64,000 nt of DNA from Nocardioides mangrovicus (lineage in GTDB: Bacteria > Actinomycetota > Actinomycetes > Propionibacteriales > Nocardioidaceae): assembly GCF_003674065.1 (NCBI RefSeq), contig NZ_RDBE01000006.1, forward strand, positions 1 to 64,000. The letters run 5' to 3'. The notes below the pieces were generated by a model. The model was not told where the DNA came from, ran no database searches, and worked only from the letters and a program-made list of their open reading frames with translations. Position numbers and translations under genes: made by a program. This document shows positions 37,340 to 46,045 of the stretch, one piece after another. Position 1 is the stretch's first letter; each line of letters starts with the position of its first letter.

Positions 37340-38809
37340 CTACTCCCAGGTGTGCACCGGCTCGTTGGCGTGCATCCGCTCGCGGTACTCCTGCAGCGCC
37401 GCCGTCAGCGCCGTGTGCCGGTCCTCCCCCGACCGCTCCACGTCGTGCACGCGGTCGACGAACCAGGAGGCACCGTTCTGCGTGGCCAGGCAGCGCTGCT
37501 CGATGATGTCGAGCAGCCGGCCGCTCTCCTCCTCGGGTGCGCCCCAGGCCGCGAGACCCTCCCGCGCCAGGGGCAGCAGCCGACGCAGCACCAGCTCGAC
37601 GGCCGGCACCTGACCGACCCCGGGCCAGTACACCTGCGCATCGATGCCCTGGAGGGCGGCGGCGTGGAAGTTGTCCTCGGCCGCCGAGAACGACATCTGC
37701 GACCACAGCGGCCGCTCACTGGTGGCCAGGGCGCGCACCAGGCCGAAGTAGAAGGCGGCGTTGGCCATGGTGTCGGCCATCGTCGGGCCCGCGGCGAGCA
37801 CGCGGTTCTCCACCCGCAGGTGCGGCATCCCCTCGACCACGTCGTACACCGGCCGGTTCCAGCGGTAGATGGTGCCGTTGTGCAGGCGCAGCTCCGCGAG
37901 CGACGGCGTGCGGCCGGCCTCGAGCACGGCCAGCGGGTCCTCGTCGTCGGTGATCGGCAGGAGCGCGCTGAAGTAGCGCACGTTTTCCTCGAACAGGTCG
38001 AAGATCGAGGTCACCCACCGCTCCCCGAACCAGACCCGGGGCCGGACGCCTTGCGCCTTGAGCTCCTCGCTGCGGACGTCGGTGGCCTGCTCGAAGAGCG
38101 GGATGCGCGTCTCGCGCCACAGCTCCTTGCCCAGCAGGTACGGGGAGTTGGCGCCCAGGGCCAGCTGGATCGACGCCACCGCCTGCGAGGCGTTCCAGTA
38201 CGCCGGGAACTGCTCGGGGCTGACCTGCACGTGCAGCTGCGTGCTGGTGCACGCCGCCTCCGGCATGATCGTCTCCGAGGTGGCGGTGAGCCGTTCGGGG
38301 CCGGAGATGTCGATAGCGAGGTCCTCGCCGCGCGCGGCCAGGATCTGGTCGCTGAGCAGCCGGTAGCGCGGGTTGGCGCTCAGCGCCGCCGGACCCATGT
38401 GACCGTGGTCGAGGGTGGGCAGGATCCCGATCATCACCAGGTGGGCGCCCTGCGCCGCCGCCTTCTCCTCGGCGTCGTTGAGGCTGGCGCGCAGGCTCTC
38501 CTCGAAGGCGTGGAGACCACCCTGGCCGATCCGGCGCGGCTCGGCGTTGATCTCCAGGTTGAACAGGCCTAGCTCGGTCTGGAAGGCGGGGTCGGCGATG
38601 GCCTCGAGCACCTCGGCGTTGCGCAGCGCCGGCTGGGCCTGCTCGTCGACCAGGTTGAGCTCGATCTCCATCCCGGTCATCGGGTCGTCGGCCTCGAACC
38701 GGGACTCGCGCAGCATCCGGGCCAGTACGTCGAGGTTGCGGCGTACCTTCTCGCGGTGGCGCGTGCGGTCGGCGCGGGTGAACTCCTGGTGCTCCACCTC
38801 TTCGCCCAT
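37340..38809 (-). CDS. GCS2-family carboxylate-amine (glutamate-cysteine ligase-like) ligase
   Basis: 489 residues of the glutamate-cysteine ligase 2 fold: MTGMEIELNLVDEQ (ATP/metal), NLEINAEPRR, STQLHVQVSPEQFP and LGANSPYLLGKELWRETRI. It is longer than and distinct from EgtA in this window. The family contains GshA-like enzymes and ligases of unknown substrate. ATG at 38809; no co-transcribed neighbour. Confidence 0.82.
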   Translation of the reverse strand: MGEEVEHQEFTRADRTRHREKVRRNLDVLARMLRESRFEADDPMTGMEIELNLVDEQAQPALRNAEVLEAIADPAFQTELGLFNLEINAEPRRIGQGGLHAFEESLRASLNDAEEKAAAQGAHLVMIGILPTLDHGHMGPAALSANPRYRLLSDQILAARGEDLAIDISGPERLTATSETIMPEAACTSTQLHVQVSPEQFPAYWNASQAVASIQLALGANSPYLLGKELWRETRIPLFEQATDVRSEELKAQGVRPRVWFGERWVTSIFDLFEENVRYFSALLPITDDEDPLAVLEAGRTPSLAELRLHNGTIYRWNRPVYDVVEGMPHLRVENRVLAAGPTMADTMANAAFYFGLVRALATSERPLWSQMSFSAAEDNFHAAALQGIDAQVYWPGVGQVPAVELVLRRLLPLAREGLAAWGAPEEESGRLLDIIEQRCLATQNGASWFVDRVHDVERSGEDRHTALTAALQEYRERMHANEPVHTWE

Positions 38810-38863
38810 GGCCCGACCCTAGTGTCACGCGCGGAGCCCCTCCTAGCGCTCGGGTCGGGCGCG

Positions 38864-39895
38864 TCACGACGCGCGTCCCGCGAGGTCCCAGGCCGACGGC
38901 GGCACCGCGTGCTGCAGGGCGAGGGCCATCTGGTGGGCGAGCCCGTTGTCGGGATCGACCTCCTGGCAGCGGTCGACGGCACACCAGGCCAGCGCCCCGT
39001 CGCCGGCCAGCCAGGCCACCAGGGCGAGCACGGCCGCAGCCTCGCCGACGACGACCGGCGGCGCGCGGTGCACCACCTCGCGCCACACCGGCAGCTGGGC
39101 CAGCGCCACGTGACGGGTGAGCTGCCGGCAGACCCGCTCGCGCACGGAGCTCATCTGCGTCAGCGCGAGCACGCGTCCGACGTCCTCGACGCTGAGCGGC
39201 CCACCCCCCATCAACCGGTGCTGCAGCCAGCGAGCCTCGCTCGTCGACACCTCGGCGGCGGCCCAGCCGTCCAGGTGCCCGGCCAGCCGTTCGGCGGCGA
39301 GGACGACGGCAGCCGAGACCGCAGCGGCGTCGACCGGGTCCGACCCGCGCAACGAGTCGACCAGCGCCTGTCGGCTCTGCAGCACGACGTGCCCGGCGAA
39401 GATCCGCTCGGCCAGCATCGGGTGGGCGGTGATGTCGGCCTCGTGCCGTTCGGGTCGCCATCGTCGCGGCGCTCGCACCGTGCGCGGCAGCTCCCACCAC
39501 TGCGTCCCGTCGACCTGCACCACCTCGAGCAGCTCGATCCGCTCCGGCTCGAGGAGCCGGGCGGCCGTGGCGCCGGCCACGCGGCCGAGCTCCACGTCGG
39601 CGCTGTAGACCACCACGGCGCCGAGCTGCGGACGGTGCGTGTGCACCGCCTGCCGGATGGGCTCGATCACCGCCGGGACGTCGCGGACGTCGGCGGGCAG
39701 GTCGGCGCGGGCGTTGAACTCACCGCGCAGGCCACCGGCGGGCATGCCGACCGGCATGTTCGTGGCCCGGCTGAAGGTGAGCAGCACCAGCGAGTCGGTC
39801 GGGAAGAAGCCCAGCACGATCGGCACCAGCGCCAGCACGTCCTCGGTGGTGCGGGCGGTGAACGTCATCGGCGGGGCGGGGAGCGAGTCGGCCAT
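38864..39895 (-). CDS. DUF4192 domain protein
   Basis: 343 residues. TTEDVLALVPIVLGFFPTDSLVLLTF at the start is the DUF4192 signature, widespread and uncharacterised in actinobacteria. ATG at 39895. Divergent from dinB with about 147 bases between them. Confidence 0.82.
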   Translation of the reverse strand: MADSLPAPPMTFTARTTEDVLALVPIVLGFFPTDSLVLLTFSRATNMPVGMPAGGLRGEFNARADLPADVRDVPAVIEPIRQAVHTHRPQLGAVVVYSADVELGRVAGATAARLLEPERIELLEVVQVDGTQWWELPRTVRAPRRWRPERHEADITAHPMLAERIFAGHVVLQSRQALVDSLRGSDPVDAAAVSAAVVLAAERLAGHLDGWAAAEVSTSEARWLQHRLMGGGPLSVEDVGRVLALTQMSSVRERVCRQLTRHVALAQLPVWREVVHRAPPVVVGEAAAVLALVAWLAGDGALAWCAVDRCQEVDPDNGLAHQMALALQHAVPPSAWDLAGRAS

Positions 39896-40042
39896 GGCGT
39901 CACGCTCGCCGGTGCCGGGCAGCCGGACCAGCCCCACCGTCACGGCCTGTGGACAACCCGGCGAGACGGTCGCCTGTGCACGCGGAACTACCCCGGCCCG
40001 CCGACCCAGGGTCCTGTCGGCGGCGGGTGCGAGCATGAGCAG

Positions 40043-41353
40043 GTGCGAGGCGAGGCGACGGTGCTGCACCTGGACCTCGATGCCTTCTTCGCCTCGGTCG
40101 AGCAGCGCGACAAGCCCTCGCTGCGCGGCAAGCCGGTGGTGGTGGGCGGCGTCGGCGGCCGGGGCGTGGTGGCCACCGCGTCCTACGAGGCGCGGGCTTT
40201 CGGCGTCCACTCGGCCATGCCCACGGCCGAGGCGCGGCGCCGCTGTCCGCACGCGGCTTTCCTGACCGGCCGCTTCCACGCCTACCAGGAAGCCAGCGCC
40301 ACCGTCATGGCGCTGCTGCGCGAGCTCAGCCCGCTGGTCGAGCCGCTCTCGCTCGACGAGGCGTTCGTCGACCTCGCCGCCGGCGGGCTGGCCGAGACCT
40401 CCGTCGACGCCGTGGCCGCGCTGGCGCGCCGCCTCAAGGACGACGTCGCGCAGGCCACCGGCGGCATCACGGGCTCGGTCGGGGTGGCCACCTCCAAGCT
40501 GGTGGCCAAGATCGCCAGCGACCTCGACAAGCCCGACGGCCTCGTCGTGGTCGCGCCGGGCAGCGAGCTGGACCTGCTGCGCCCCATGCAGGTGACGGTG
40601 ATCCCCGGCGTGGGGCCCGCCACCGCCGAGCGGCTGCGGCGCATCGGCGTCCACACCGTCGCCGACCTGCTCGAGATCAGCGAGGAGGAGCTGGTGCGAG
40701 TGGTGGGGCAGGCGCACGGCCGCGGGCTGTTCTGGCTGGCCCGGGCCGAGGACGACCGGCCGGTCGTGGCCGAGCGCGAGACGAAGTCGGTCAGCATCGA
40801 GGACACCTACGAGACCGACCACGTCGACCGGCGCGTGCTCGACGGGCTGATCGGCCGGCAGGCGGCCAAGGTCGCCGAGCGGCTGCGTGCGGCCAAGCTG
40901 TCGGGACGCACCGTGACGGTGAAGATCCGGCTGCACGACTTCTCCACCCACACCCGCTCCAGCACGTTGCCGGCCCCCACCGACGACGGCCGCGTCGTGT
41001 CCCGGCTGGCGCGGTCGCTGCTGGGCGAGGTCGACACCTCCGGCGGCGTACGACTGCTCGGCGTGGGCGTCTCGGGGCTCGCAGACTGGATCCAGGAGGA
41101 CCTCTTCGCCGACGAGTCGAGCGCCGAGGAGGAGGCCGCGGGGGACCTGCTGCCCACTTCACCCCCGATGAGCGCGGAGTGGCGACCGGGGATGGACGTC
41201 GAGCACGAGGCCCACGGCCGAGGCTGGGTCTGGGGATCGGGCAAGGGAGTGGTGACGGTCCGGTTCGAGACCGCCCTGTCCGGTCCGGGCAAGGTGCTCT
41301 CCTTCGCCGTCGACGACCCCGCGCTCACCTCGCTCCACCGCCCGCGGCGGTGA
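40043..41353 (+). CDS. dinB: DNA polymerase IV (Y-family translesion polymerase)
   Basis: 436 residues. Catalytic residues are present: Asp11/Asp13 in HLDLDAFFASVE and Asp105/Glu106 in LSLDEAFVDL, unlike ImuB. HhH thumb near VIPGVGPATAERLRRIGV. After the little-finger domain there is a C-terminal extension of about 65 residues (WRPGMDVEHEAHGRGWVWG) like the beta-barrel tail of several actinobacterial DinB proteins. GTG at 40043 matches family N-termini. No LexA box is visible upstream, in contrast to the imu operon. Confidence 0.92.
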   Translation: MRGEATVLHLDLDAFFASVEQRDKPSLRGKPVVVGGVGGRGVVATASYEARAFGVHSAMPTAEARRRCPHAAFLTGRFHAYQEASATVMALLRELSPLVEPLSLDEAFVDLAAGGLAETSVDAVAALARRLKDDVAQATGGITGSVGVATSKLVAKIASDLDKPDGLVVVAPGSELDLLRPMQVTVIPGVGPATAERLRRIGVHTVADLLEISEEELVRVVGQAHGRGLFWLARAEDDRPVVAERETKSVSIEDTYETDHVDRRVLDGLIGRQAAKVAERLRAAKLSGRTVTVKIRLHDFSTHTRSSTLPAPTDDGRVVSRLARSLLGEVDTSGGVRLLGVGVSGLADWIQEDLFADESSAEEEAAGDLLPTSPPMSAEWRPGMDVEHEAHGRGWVWGSGKGVVTVRFETALSGPGKVLSFAVDDPALTSLHRPRR

Positions 41354-41385
41354 GGCGTGTGCGTCGCGGTGTCACGATGTCGACC

Positions 41386-41712
41386 ATGAGCGTCATCAAG
41401 ATCAACGCCATCACCGTCCGGGCCGGCAGCGGCGACGAGCTGGCCCACCGCTTCGCCGCTCGAGCCGGTGCCGTGGACGACGCCGACGGCTTCGAGGGGT
41501 TCGAGCTGCTCAAGCCGACCGACGAGCGCGACCAGTGGCTGGTCCTCACCCGGTGGCGCGACGAGGCGGCCTTCGAGGCCTGGACCAGCTCCGCGGCGTT
41601 CGCGCACGGCCACCGCTCGCAGCAGGAGCGCGACGGCGGCGAGGCGCCCCCGGAGCCCGTCGGCGTCCACAGCGAGGTCTGGAGCTACGAGGTCGCCGTC
41701 ACGAACCGATGA
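41386..41712 (+). CDS. MhuD-like haem-degrading monooxygenase (ABM fold)
   Basis: 108 residues. Residues matching the haem-site set of mycobacterial MhuD are visible: Asn7 (KINAI), Trp66 (FEAWTSSA), and His76 (AHGHR), with the same overall order and length, so haem breakdown is plausible; another antibiotic biosynthesis-type monooxygenase cannot be excluded. ATG at 41386 (an in-frame ATG lies at 41377). Its stop overlaps the end of pxpC by 14 bases tail to tail. No iron-uptake genes are adjacent. Confidence 0.78.
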   Translation: MSVIKINAITVRAGSGDELAHRFAARAGAVDDADGFEGFELLKPTDERDQWLVLTRWRDEAAFEAWTSSAAFAHGHRSQQERDGGEAPPEPVGVHSEVWSYEVAVTNR

Positions 41713-42553
41713 TCCGCAGCCGGACCCGCTCCCCGGGTCGCAGCTGCGCGCACACCGCGAGGTCGGCCTCCTCGACCACGCCGACCACGGGGTAGCCGCC
41801 GGTCACCGGGTGGTCGTGGAGGAACAGGACCGGCTGCCCGTCGGGCGGCACCTGCACCGCACCGAGCACCATCCCCTCGCTGGGCAGCTCCTCGGCGCCG
41901 CGCCAGCCGATCGGCGCTCCCTCCAGCCGCAGCCCGATGCGGTTCGACCGCTCCCCGACCGCGTAGGTCGCGCCGTCGAGCGAGTCGATCGCGCGCGGCT
42001 CGAACCAGTCCTCGCGCGGCCCGAGCCGCAACCGGAGCTCGCGCCGTCCCGGAGTCGGCGGTGCGATCTCCGCGGCGCTCGGGCGTCCCGACGCCGGCCC
42101 GACCGGCAGCGTGTCGGCGTCGGCCAGCGGCGCCGGCCCGACGCCGGAGAGCACGTCGCCCGACCGCGACCCCAGCACCGGTGCGACGTCGATGCCGCCG
42201 GCGATCCCGACGTAGGCCCGCAGCCCGACGGTCACCGGCCCGAGCGCCACCTCCTCGTGCGCGCGGACACTCACCGCGCTCCCCCACGGTGCCGCTCGCC
42301 CCGCGACGCTGACCTGCGCGAGGCCACCGGTGACCGCGACGGTCACGGCGTGGTCGACGGTGAACCGCAGACCGCCGAGCAGGCACTCCAGCGCGGCCGC
42401 CGTCGCGTCGTTGCCCACGAGCAGGTTGGCCTGCCGCAGCGCGCCCTGGTCGAGCGCTCCCGAGCGCGGCACACCCAGGTGCGCGTGCCCGGGACGGCCG
42501 CGGTCCTGCACGGTCGTCTGCGGTCCGGCGGCCACCACCCGCAGCTCAGGCAC
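41699..42553 (-). CDS. pxpC: 5-oxoprolinase subunit C (biotin-dependent carboxyltransferase-fold)
   Basis: 284 residues of the KipA/AHS2 fold: GPQTTVQDRGRPGHAHLGVPRSGALD near the N-terminus (quoted in part), and SEGMVLGAVQVPPDGQP. With PxpA and PxpB it hydrolyses 5-oxoproline to glutamate with ATP. GTG at 42553 overlaps pxpB by eight bases. Confidence 0.9.
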   Translation of the reverse strand: MPELRVVAAGPQTTVQDRGRPGHAHLGVPRSGALDQGALRQANLLVGNDATAAALECLLGGLRFTVDHAVTVAVTGGLAQVSVAGRAAPWGSAVSVRAHEEVALGPVTVGLRAYVGIAGGIDVAPVLGSRSGDVLSGVGPAPLADADTLPVGPASGRPSAAEIAPPTPGRRELRLRLGPREDWFEPRAIDSLDGATYAVGERSNRIGLRLEGAPIGWRGAEELPSEGMVLGAVQVPPDGQPVLFLHDHPVTGGYPVVGVVEEADLAVCAQLRPGERVRLRIIGS

Positions 42554-43142
42554 GGACGAACCTGACGGGCGTGCCCGGCGCCAGCAGCGCGGGCGCCTCG
42601 CGCGAGGGGTCCCACAGCACGGCGTCGGTGCGGCCGATGAGCTGCCAGCCGCCGGGCGAGGCGGTCGGATACGCGCCGGTGAAGGCGCCGGCCAGTCCCA
42701 CCGATCCGGCCGGCACCGAGGCGCGTGGGCTCTCCAGGCGCGGCACGGCGAGCTCCTCGGGCAGTCCGACGCAGTAGCCGAACCCGGGCGCGAACCCGCA
42801 GAAGGCGACGGTGAACCGGGTACCGGTGTGGGTGGCGACGACCTCCTGGCTGCTCATGTCCCACCGCCGCGCCACGGCGTCCAGGTCCGGGCCGTCGTAG
42901 ACCGTCGCCAGCTCCACGGGATCGACGCTCGGCGCCTCGTGCACGGCCAGTGGCCAGGACGTCAGATCGGCGGCGAGCCGCTCGCGGTCCGCGACGCCGT
43001 CGAGCAGCACCGTCCGAGCGCCCGGCACCAGGTCGCGCACGTCGATCCTGCGCCGCTCCACCTCGGCGCGCAGCGCCATCGCCTCGGCCAGGTCGGCGCA
43101 CTCGACCAGGAGCGCGTCGACGCCGAGCCGGTGGACCTGCAC
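42546..43142 (-). CDS. pxpB: 5-oxoprolinase subunit B
   Basis: 198 residues of the KipI/AHS1 fold: FCGFAPGFGYCVGLPEELAVP and RASVPAGSVGLAG are diagnostic. GTG at 43142 is preceded by TAGGCT and six bases (GGAGCC), either a leaderless -10 arrangement or a GGAG ribosome site. Separated from pxpA by 360 bases that contain a terminator, unlike the usual contiguous pxpABC. Confidence 0.9.
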   Translation of the reverse strand: MQVHRLGVDALLVECADLAEAMALRAEVERRRIDVRDLVPGARTVLLDGVADRERLAADLTSWPLAVHEAPSVDPVELATVYDGPDLDAVARRWDMSSQEVVATHTGTRFTVAFCGFAPGFGYCVGLPEELAVPRLESPRASVPAGSVGLAGAFTGAYPTASPGGWQLIGRTDAVLWDPSREAPALLAPGTPVRFVRA

Positions 43143-43502
43143 GGCTCCAGCCTAGAAAACACCGGTGCGCCTCGGAAAAGATGAAGGCCCCCAGCAGTAT
43201 GAGTGCTGGGGGCCTTCGGTTGGTGCGGCCACGATGGTCCACACCGAGCCGGAGCCTCCCCGATCCCGTCCGCCCCATCGCTGGCGTCCGCCTCTGGCCA
43301 AAGCCCGAGGTCTGGATCGGTCCTACTCCGCCTCCCCGTGAACCTTGCGGTCCGCGGTGAGAGATTTCTATCCCGCTGCCGATCGGCCGCGCAAGGGCCT
43401 CTTGGCAATCCCCAGGGCACTCCACCGAAGTGGCATCGATGTCCACAGGAAAGCGCTCGGCTCCACAGGAAGTGGTCTGATCGTGTGCACATCGATGTGG
43501 AT
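43143..43502. other. Gene-free structured region between pxpA and pxpB
   Basis: 360 bases without a convincing gene and less GC-rich than the surroundings. It contains a strong terminator near the pxpB end and, near pxpA, a cluster of short repeats: TCCACAGGAA twice (43441-43477), ATCGATG twice, and CACATCGATGTG. It could be the 3' untranslated part of pxpA, an attenuator, or an unrecognised small RNA on the minus strand. No RNase P, tmRNA or SRP RNA signature is present. Confidence 0.45.
43183..43217 (-). terminator. Intrinsic terminator between pxpA and pxpB
   Basis: Perfect 14-bp stem GAAGGCCCCCAGCA (43183-43196) with 43204-43217, loop of seven bases; on the minus strand it is followed by ATCTTTTCC, a real T-tract. 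It would stop transcripts coming from pxpA. Confidence 0.85.
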
Positions 43503-44204
43503 TCATACCCACGGTGCGATGCGGTAGTGCGCACCCTCCAGCGCCGCCCGCACCCGGCGGGCGGCCTCGACGGCGCCGGGTGAGTCGCCGTGCACGCACA
43601 CCGAGTCGACCCCGGCCGCCAGCACGACGGCGTTCGCGGCGACGTCGACGGCGTCCTCGACCAGGGCGCCGGGCCGGTCCCGCGGCATCAGGGTGCCCTG
43701 ACCCGGCCGGCCGCCCGTGTAACCGCGGTCGGGGAACCCCTCCCTCACCGTGCGGCGGCCGGCGGCCGCGGCCAGGCGCAGCACGACCGAGCCGGGCAGC
43801 CCGAGCACCGGTAGGTCACCCGAACCGGCGAGCACGGCGTCGGCCTGCTCCTCGTCCTCGACGACCCGGTTGTACAGCGCGCCGTGAGGCTTGACGTAGC
43901 GCACCCGGGTGCCGGCGGCGACGGCGATGCGCGAGAGCACGTCCACCTGGTCGGCCACCTGGTCGCGCAGCAGGTCGTGCTCGACGTCGAGCCGGCGCCG
44001 GCCGAAGCCCTCACGGTCGTCGTAGGAGACCTGGGCGCCGACGACCACACCGCGCTCGGCCGCCCGCTCGCACACCGCGCGCATCGTGGCCTCGTCGCCG
44101 GCGTGGTAGCCGCAGGCCACATTCGCGCTGGTCACCACCGCCAGCAGGCCCTCGTCGTCGGTGACGCCCTCGCCGAGGTCGGCGTTCAGGTCGATGGTCC
44201 TCAT
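43503..44204 (-). CDS. pxpA: 5-oxoprolinase subunit A (LamB/YcsF family)
   Basis: 233 residues. MRTIDLNADLGEG, SANVACGYHAGDEATM and RYVKPHGALYN are the family motifs. Slightly shorter than many PxpA proteins (about 250). ATG at 44204; divergent from the group 2 sigma gene. Confidence 0.92.
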   Translation of the reverse strand: MRTIDLNADLGEGVTDDEGLLAVVTSANVACGYHAGDEATMRAVCERAAERGVVVGAQVSYDDREGFGRRRLDVEHDLLRDQVADQVDVLSRIAVAAGTRVRYVKPHGALYNRVVEDEEQADAVLAGSGDLPVLGLPGSVVLRLAAAAGRRTVREGFPDRGYTGGRPGQGTLMPRDRPGALVEDAVDVAANAVVLAAGVDSVCVHGDSPGAVEAARRVRAALEGAHYRIAPWV

Positions 44205-44360
44205 GGCTCCATCCTCGGCCCGCGGATGAGAAGTGCCTGAGAACTGGTAGTTCTGGGCAACTTCGGGTACGGCACGTTCGTCTGACCTGGTGCACGAGGA
44301 GCCCGATCGCTGGAGCCTCCGGTGTCCACACGGACATCGACGGGGTCCGAACACACTTTC

Positions 44361-44388
44361 GGGAATCCCTTCGTCGACCCGAACGTTG
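44361..44388 (+). promoter_or_regulatory. SigR/SigH-type ECF promoter for the group 2 sigma gene
   Basis: GGGAAT (44361-44366), exactly 18 bases, then GTTG (44385-44388): the consensus of promoters read by the thiol-stress sigma factors SigR (Streptomyces) and SigH (Mycobacterium). The ATG lies 54 bases downstream. Within the leader CAGGTCC (44398-44404) can pair with 44418-44424, a short hairpin before the ribosome site. Confidence 0.7.
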
Positions 44389-44441
44389 GTACCAGTGCAG
44401 GTCCCGATCCCCCGGTCGGACCTGGCTAGGAAGGGAGCACC

Positions 44442-45389
44442 ATGACTGCGACTCGCACCGAGCGTGAGATCGAGGGCCGCGACTCGGTCGGCCTGTACCT
44501 CGACGAGATCGCGCGCACCCCGCTGCTCGACGCCGCCACCGAGGTGGAGCTGTCCAAGACCATCGAGGCCGGACTCTTCGCCCAGGCGCTGCTCGACGAG
44601 GGCCGCGTCGGCCGCCGCAAGGGCGGCGCGCCCGGCAACGCCAGCGCCGAGGAGCTGGAGTGGCTGGCCGCCGAGGGAGAGCGCGCCGTCCGCCAGTTCA
44701 TCAACGCCAACCTGCGACTGGTCGTCTCCATCGCCCGCAAGTACGGGCGCAGCGCGATGCCGATGCTCGACCTCATCCAGGAGGGCAACACCGGCCTGAT
44801 CCGTGCGGTGGAGAAGTTCGACTACGCCAAGGGCTACAAGTTCTCCACCTACGCCACGTGGTGGGTCCGCCAGGCCATCACCCGCGGCATCGCCCAGCAG
44901 GCTCGCGTCGTGCGACTGCCGGTGCACGTGGTGGAGGAGCTCAACCAGGTCTCCGGCGCCCGTCGGCTGCTCGAGCGTCAGCTGGGCCGCGACCCGGAGC
45001 CCGAGGAGATCGCCGCCGAGCTCGGCATGGACTACGACCGGGTGCTCGACCTGCTCTCCTGGGGTCGCGACCACGTCAGCCTCGACACCCCCATCGACGA
45101 GGACGGCGACACCTCGCTCGGCGACCTCATCGCTCAGGAGAGCTCTCCCGGGCCGGACCTGACGGTGCTCGACGTCGAGTCCCGTGACCGGCTCAGCGCA
45201 CTGGTGGGTCTGCTCGACGACCGTTCGGCCGACATCGTCCGCTCGCGCTACGGGCTGGTCGACGGTCGGCAGCACAAGCTGGCCGACATCGGCGCCAAGC
45301 ACGGCATCTCCGCCGAGCGCGTCCGTCAGCTCGAGCGGGAGGCGATCAACCGGCTGCGCAAGCTGGCCGATCCCGACCTGGCCGCCTGA
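44442..45389 (+). CDS. Group 2 (SigB/HrdD-like) RNA polymerase sigma factor
   Basis: 315 residues, lacking the long basic N-terminus of SigA. Region 1.2 DSVGLYLDEIARTPLL, region 2 ([54 protein letters not shown]), region 3 (RLPVHVVEELNQVSG) and region 4 (KLADIGAKHGISAERVRQLE) are intact. ATG at 44442 follows GGAAGGGAG. The upstream GGGAAT-N18-GTTG promoter indicates induction by a disulfide-stress ECF sigma factor, as known for group 2 sigma genes in related actinobacteria. Confidence 0.9.
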   Translation: MTATRTEREIEGRDSVGLYLDEIARTPLLDAATEVELSKTIEAGLFAQALLDEGRVGRRKGGAPGNASAEELEWLAAEGERAVRQFINANLRLVVSIARKYGRSAMPMLDLIQEGNTGLIRAVEKFDYAKGYKFSTYATWWVRQAITRGIAQQARVVRLPVHVVEELNQVSGARRLLERQLGRDPEPEEIAAELGMDYDRVLDLLSWGRDHVSLDTPIDEDGDTSLGDLIAQESSPGPDLTVLDVESRDRLSALVGLLDDRSADIVRSRYGLVDGRQHKLADIGAKHGISAERVRQLEREAINRLRKLADPDLAA

Positions 45390-45423
45390 CGCCGCAGCTG
45401 CGCCGGGGACCCCACCCCGCCGG

Positions 45424-46035
45424 TCAGTGAGGAGCTCGTCCCTCTCGCTCCTCACCGCGCAGCTCCTCGAGGACCTCCGACACCCGGTGTCGGAGGTCCT
45501 CGCGCGTTCCGGTGTTCTCGATGACGACGGTGGCGGCGGCGAGCCGACGCTCCCGCGCCACCTGGGCCGCGATGCGGGCCCGGGCGTCGCCGGCGCTCCA
45601 GCCCCGGTCGCGCACCATCCGCTCGACTTGCACCTCCTCGGGCGCATCGACGACGAGCACCGCGTCGAAGTCGCCGGCCCGGTCGTTCTCCACCAGGAGC
45701 GGGATGTCGTGCACGACCAGCTCGCCGGGCGCCAGCTGCGCTTCGAGCGCCGCGATCCGCTCGTAGACCAGCGGGTGCACGATGGCCTCGAGACGACGTC
45801 GGGCGCTCTTGTCGGCGAAGACCAGCCGCCCCAGGGCCACACGATCCAGCGAGCCGTCGGCCGTGAGCAGATGGTCGCCGAACTCCTCGACGACCTGCGC
45901 CAACCCCGGCGTCCCCGGCTCGACGACCTCGCGCGCCAGCAGGTCGGCGTCGATCACCGTCACGCCGGCCTCGCGCAGCAGCGCGCTGACGCTGCTCTTG
46001 CCCGAGGCCACTCCCCCGGTCAGCCCCACGCGCAC
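45424..46035 (-). CDS. coaE: Dephospho-CoA kinase
   Basis: 203 residues; last step of CoA synthesis. P-loop GLTGGVASGKSS (residues 4-15), DADLLAREVV, and HPLVYERI with IPLLVEN are diagnostic. GTG at 46035 gives VRVGLTGG. Near the 3' end the DNA contains a perfect 17-bp inverted repeat with a one-base centre (45468-45502) that still reads in frame. Confidence 0.92.
   Translation of the reverse strand: MRVGLTGGVASGKSSVSALLREAGVTVIDADLLAREVVEPGTPGLAQVVEEFGDHLLTADGSLDRVALGRLVFADKSARRRLEAIVHPLVYERIAALEAQLAPGELVVHDIPLLVENDRAGDFDAVLVVDAPEEVQVERMVRDRGWSAGDARARIAAQVARERRLAAATVVIENTGTREDLRHRVSEVLEELRGEEREGRAPH
45468..45502. repeat. 35-bp near-perfect palindrome inside coaE
   Basis: CGAGGACCTCCGACACC (45468-45484) and its exact complement at 45486-45502 around one base. 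It codes for REDLRHRVSEVLE near the CoaE C-terminus. Could serve as a terminator within the gene end or be chance codon choice. Confidence 0.7.
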
Positions 46036-46045
46036 AGCGCGCAGG

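Noticed and set aside
37340-38809. Considered as a second egtA
   Set aside because: Different length and motifs from EgtA and no egt neighbours; kept as a general GCS2-family ligase.
40020-40043. SOS control of dinB
   Set aside because: No GAAC-N4-GTTC site was found in the 147 bases upstream.
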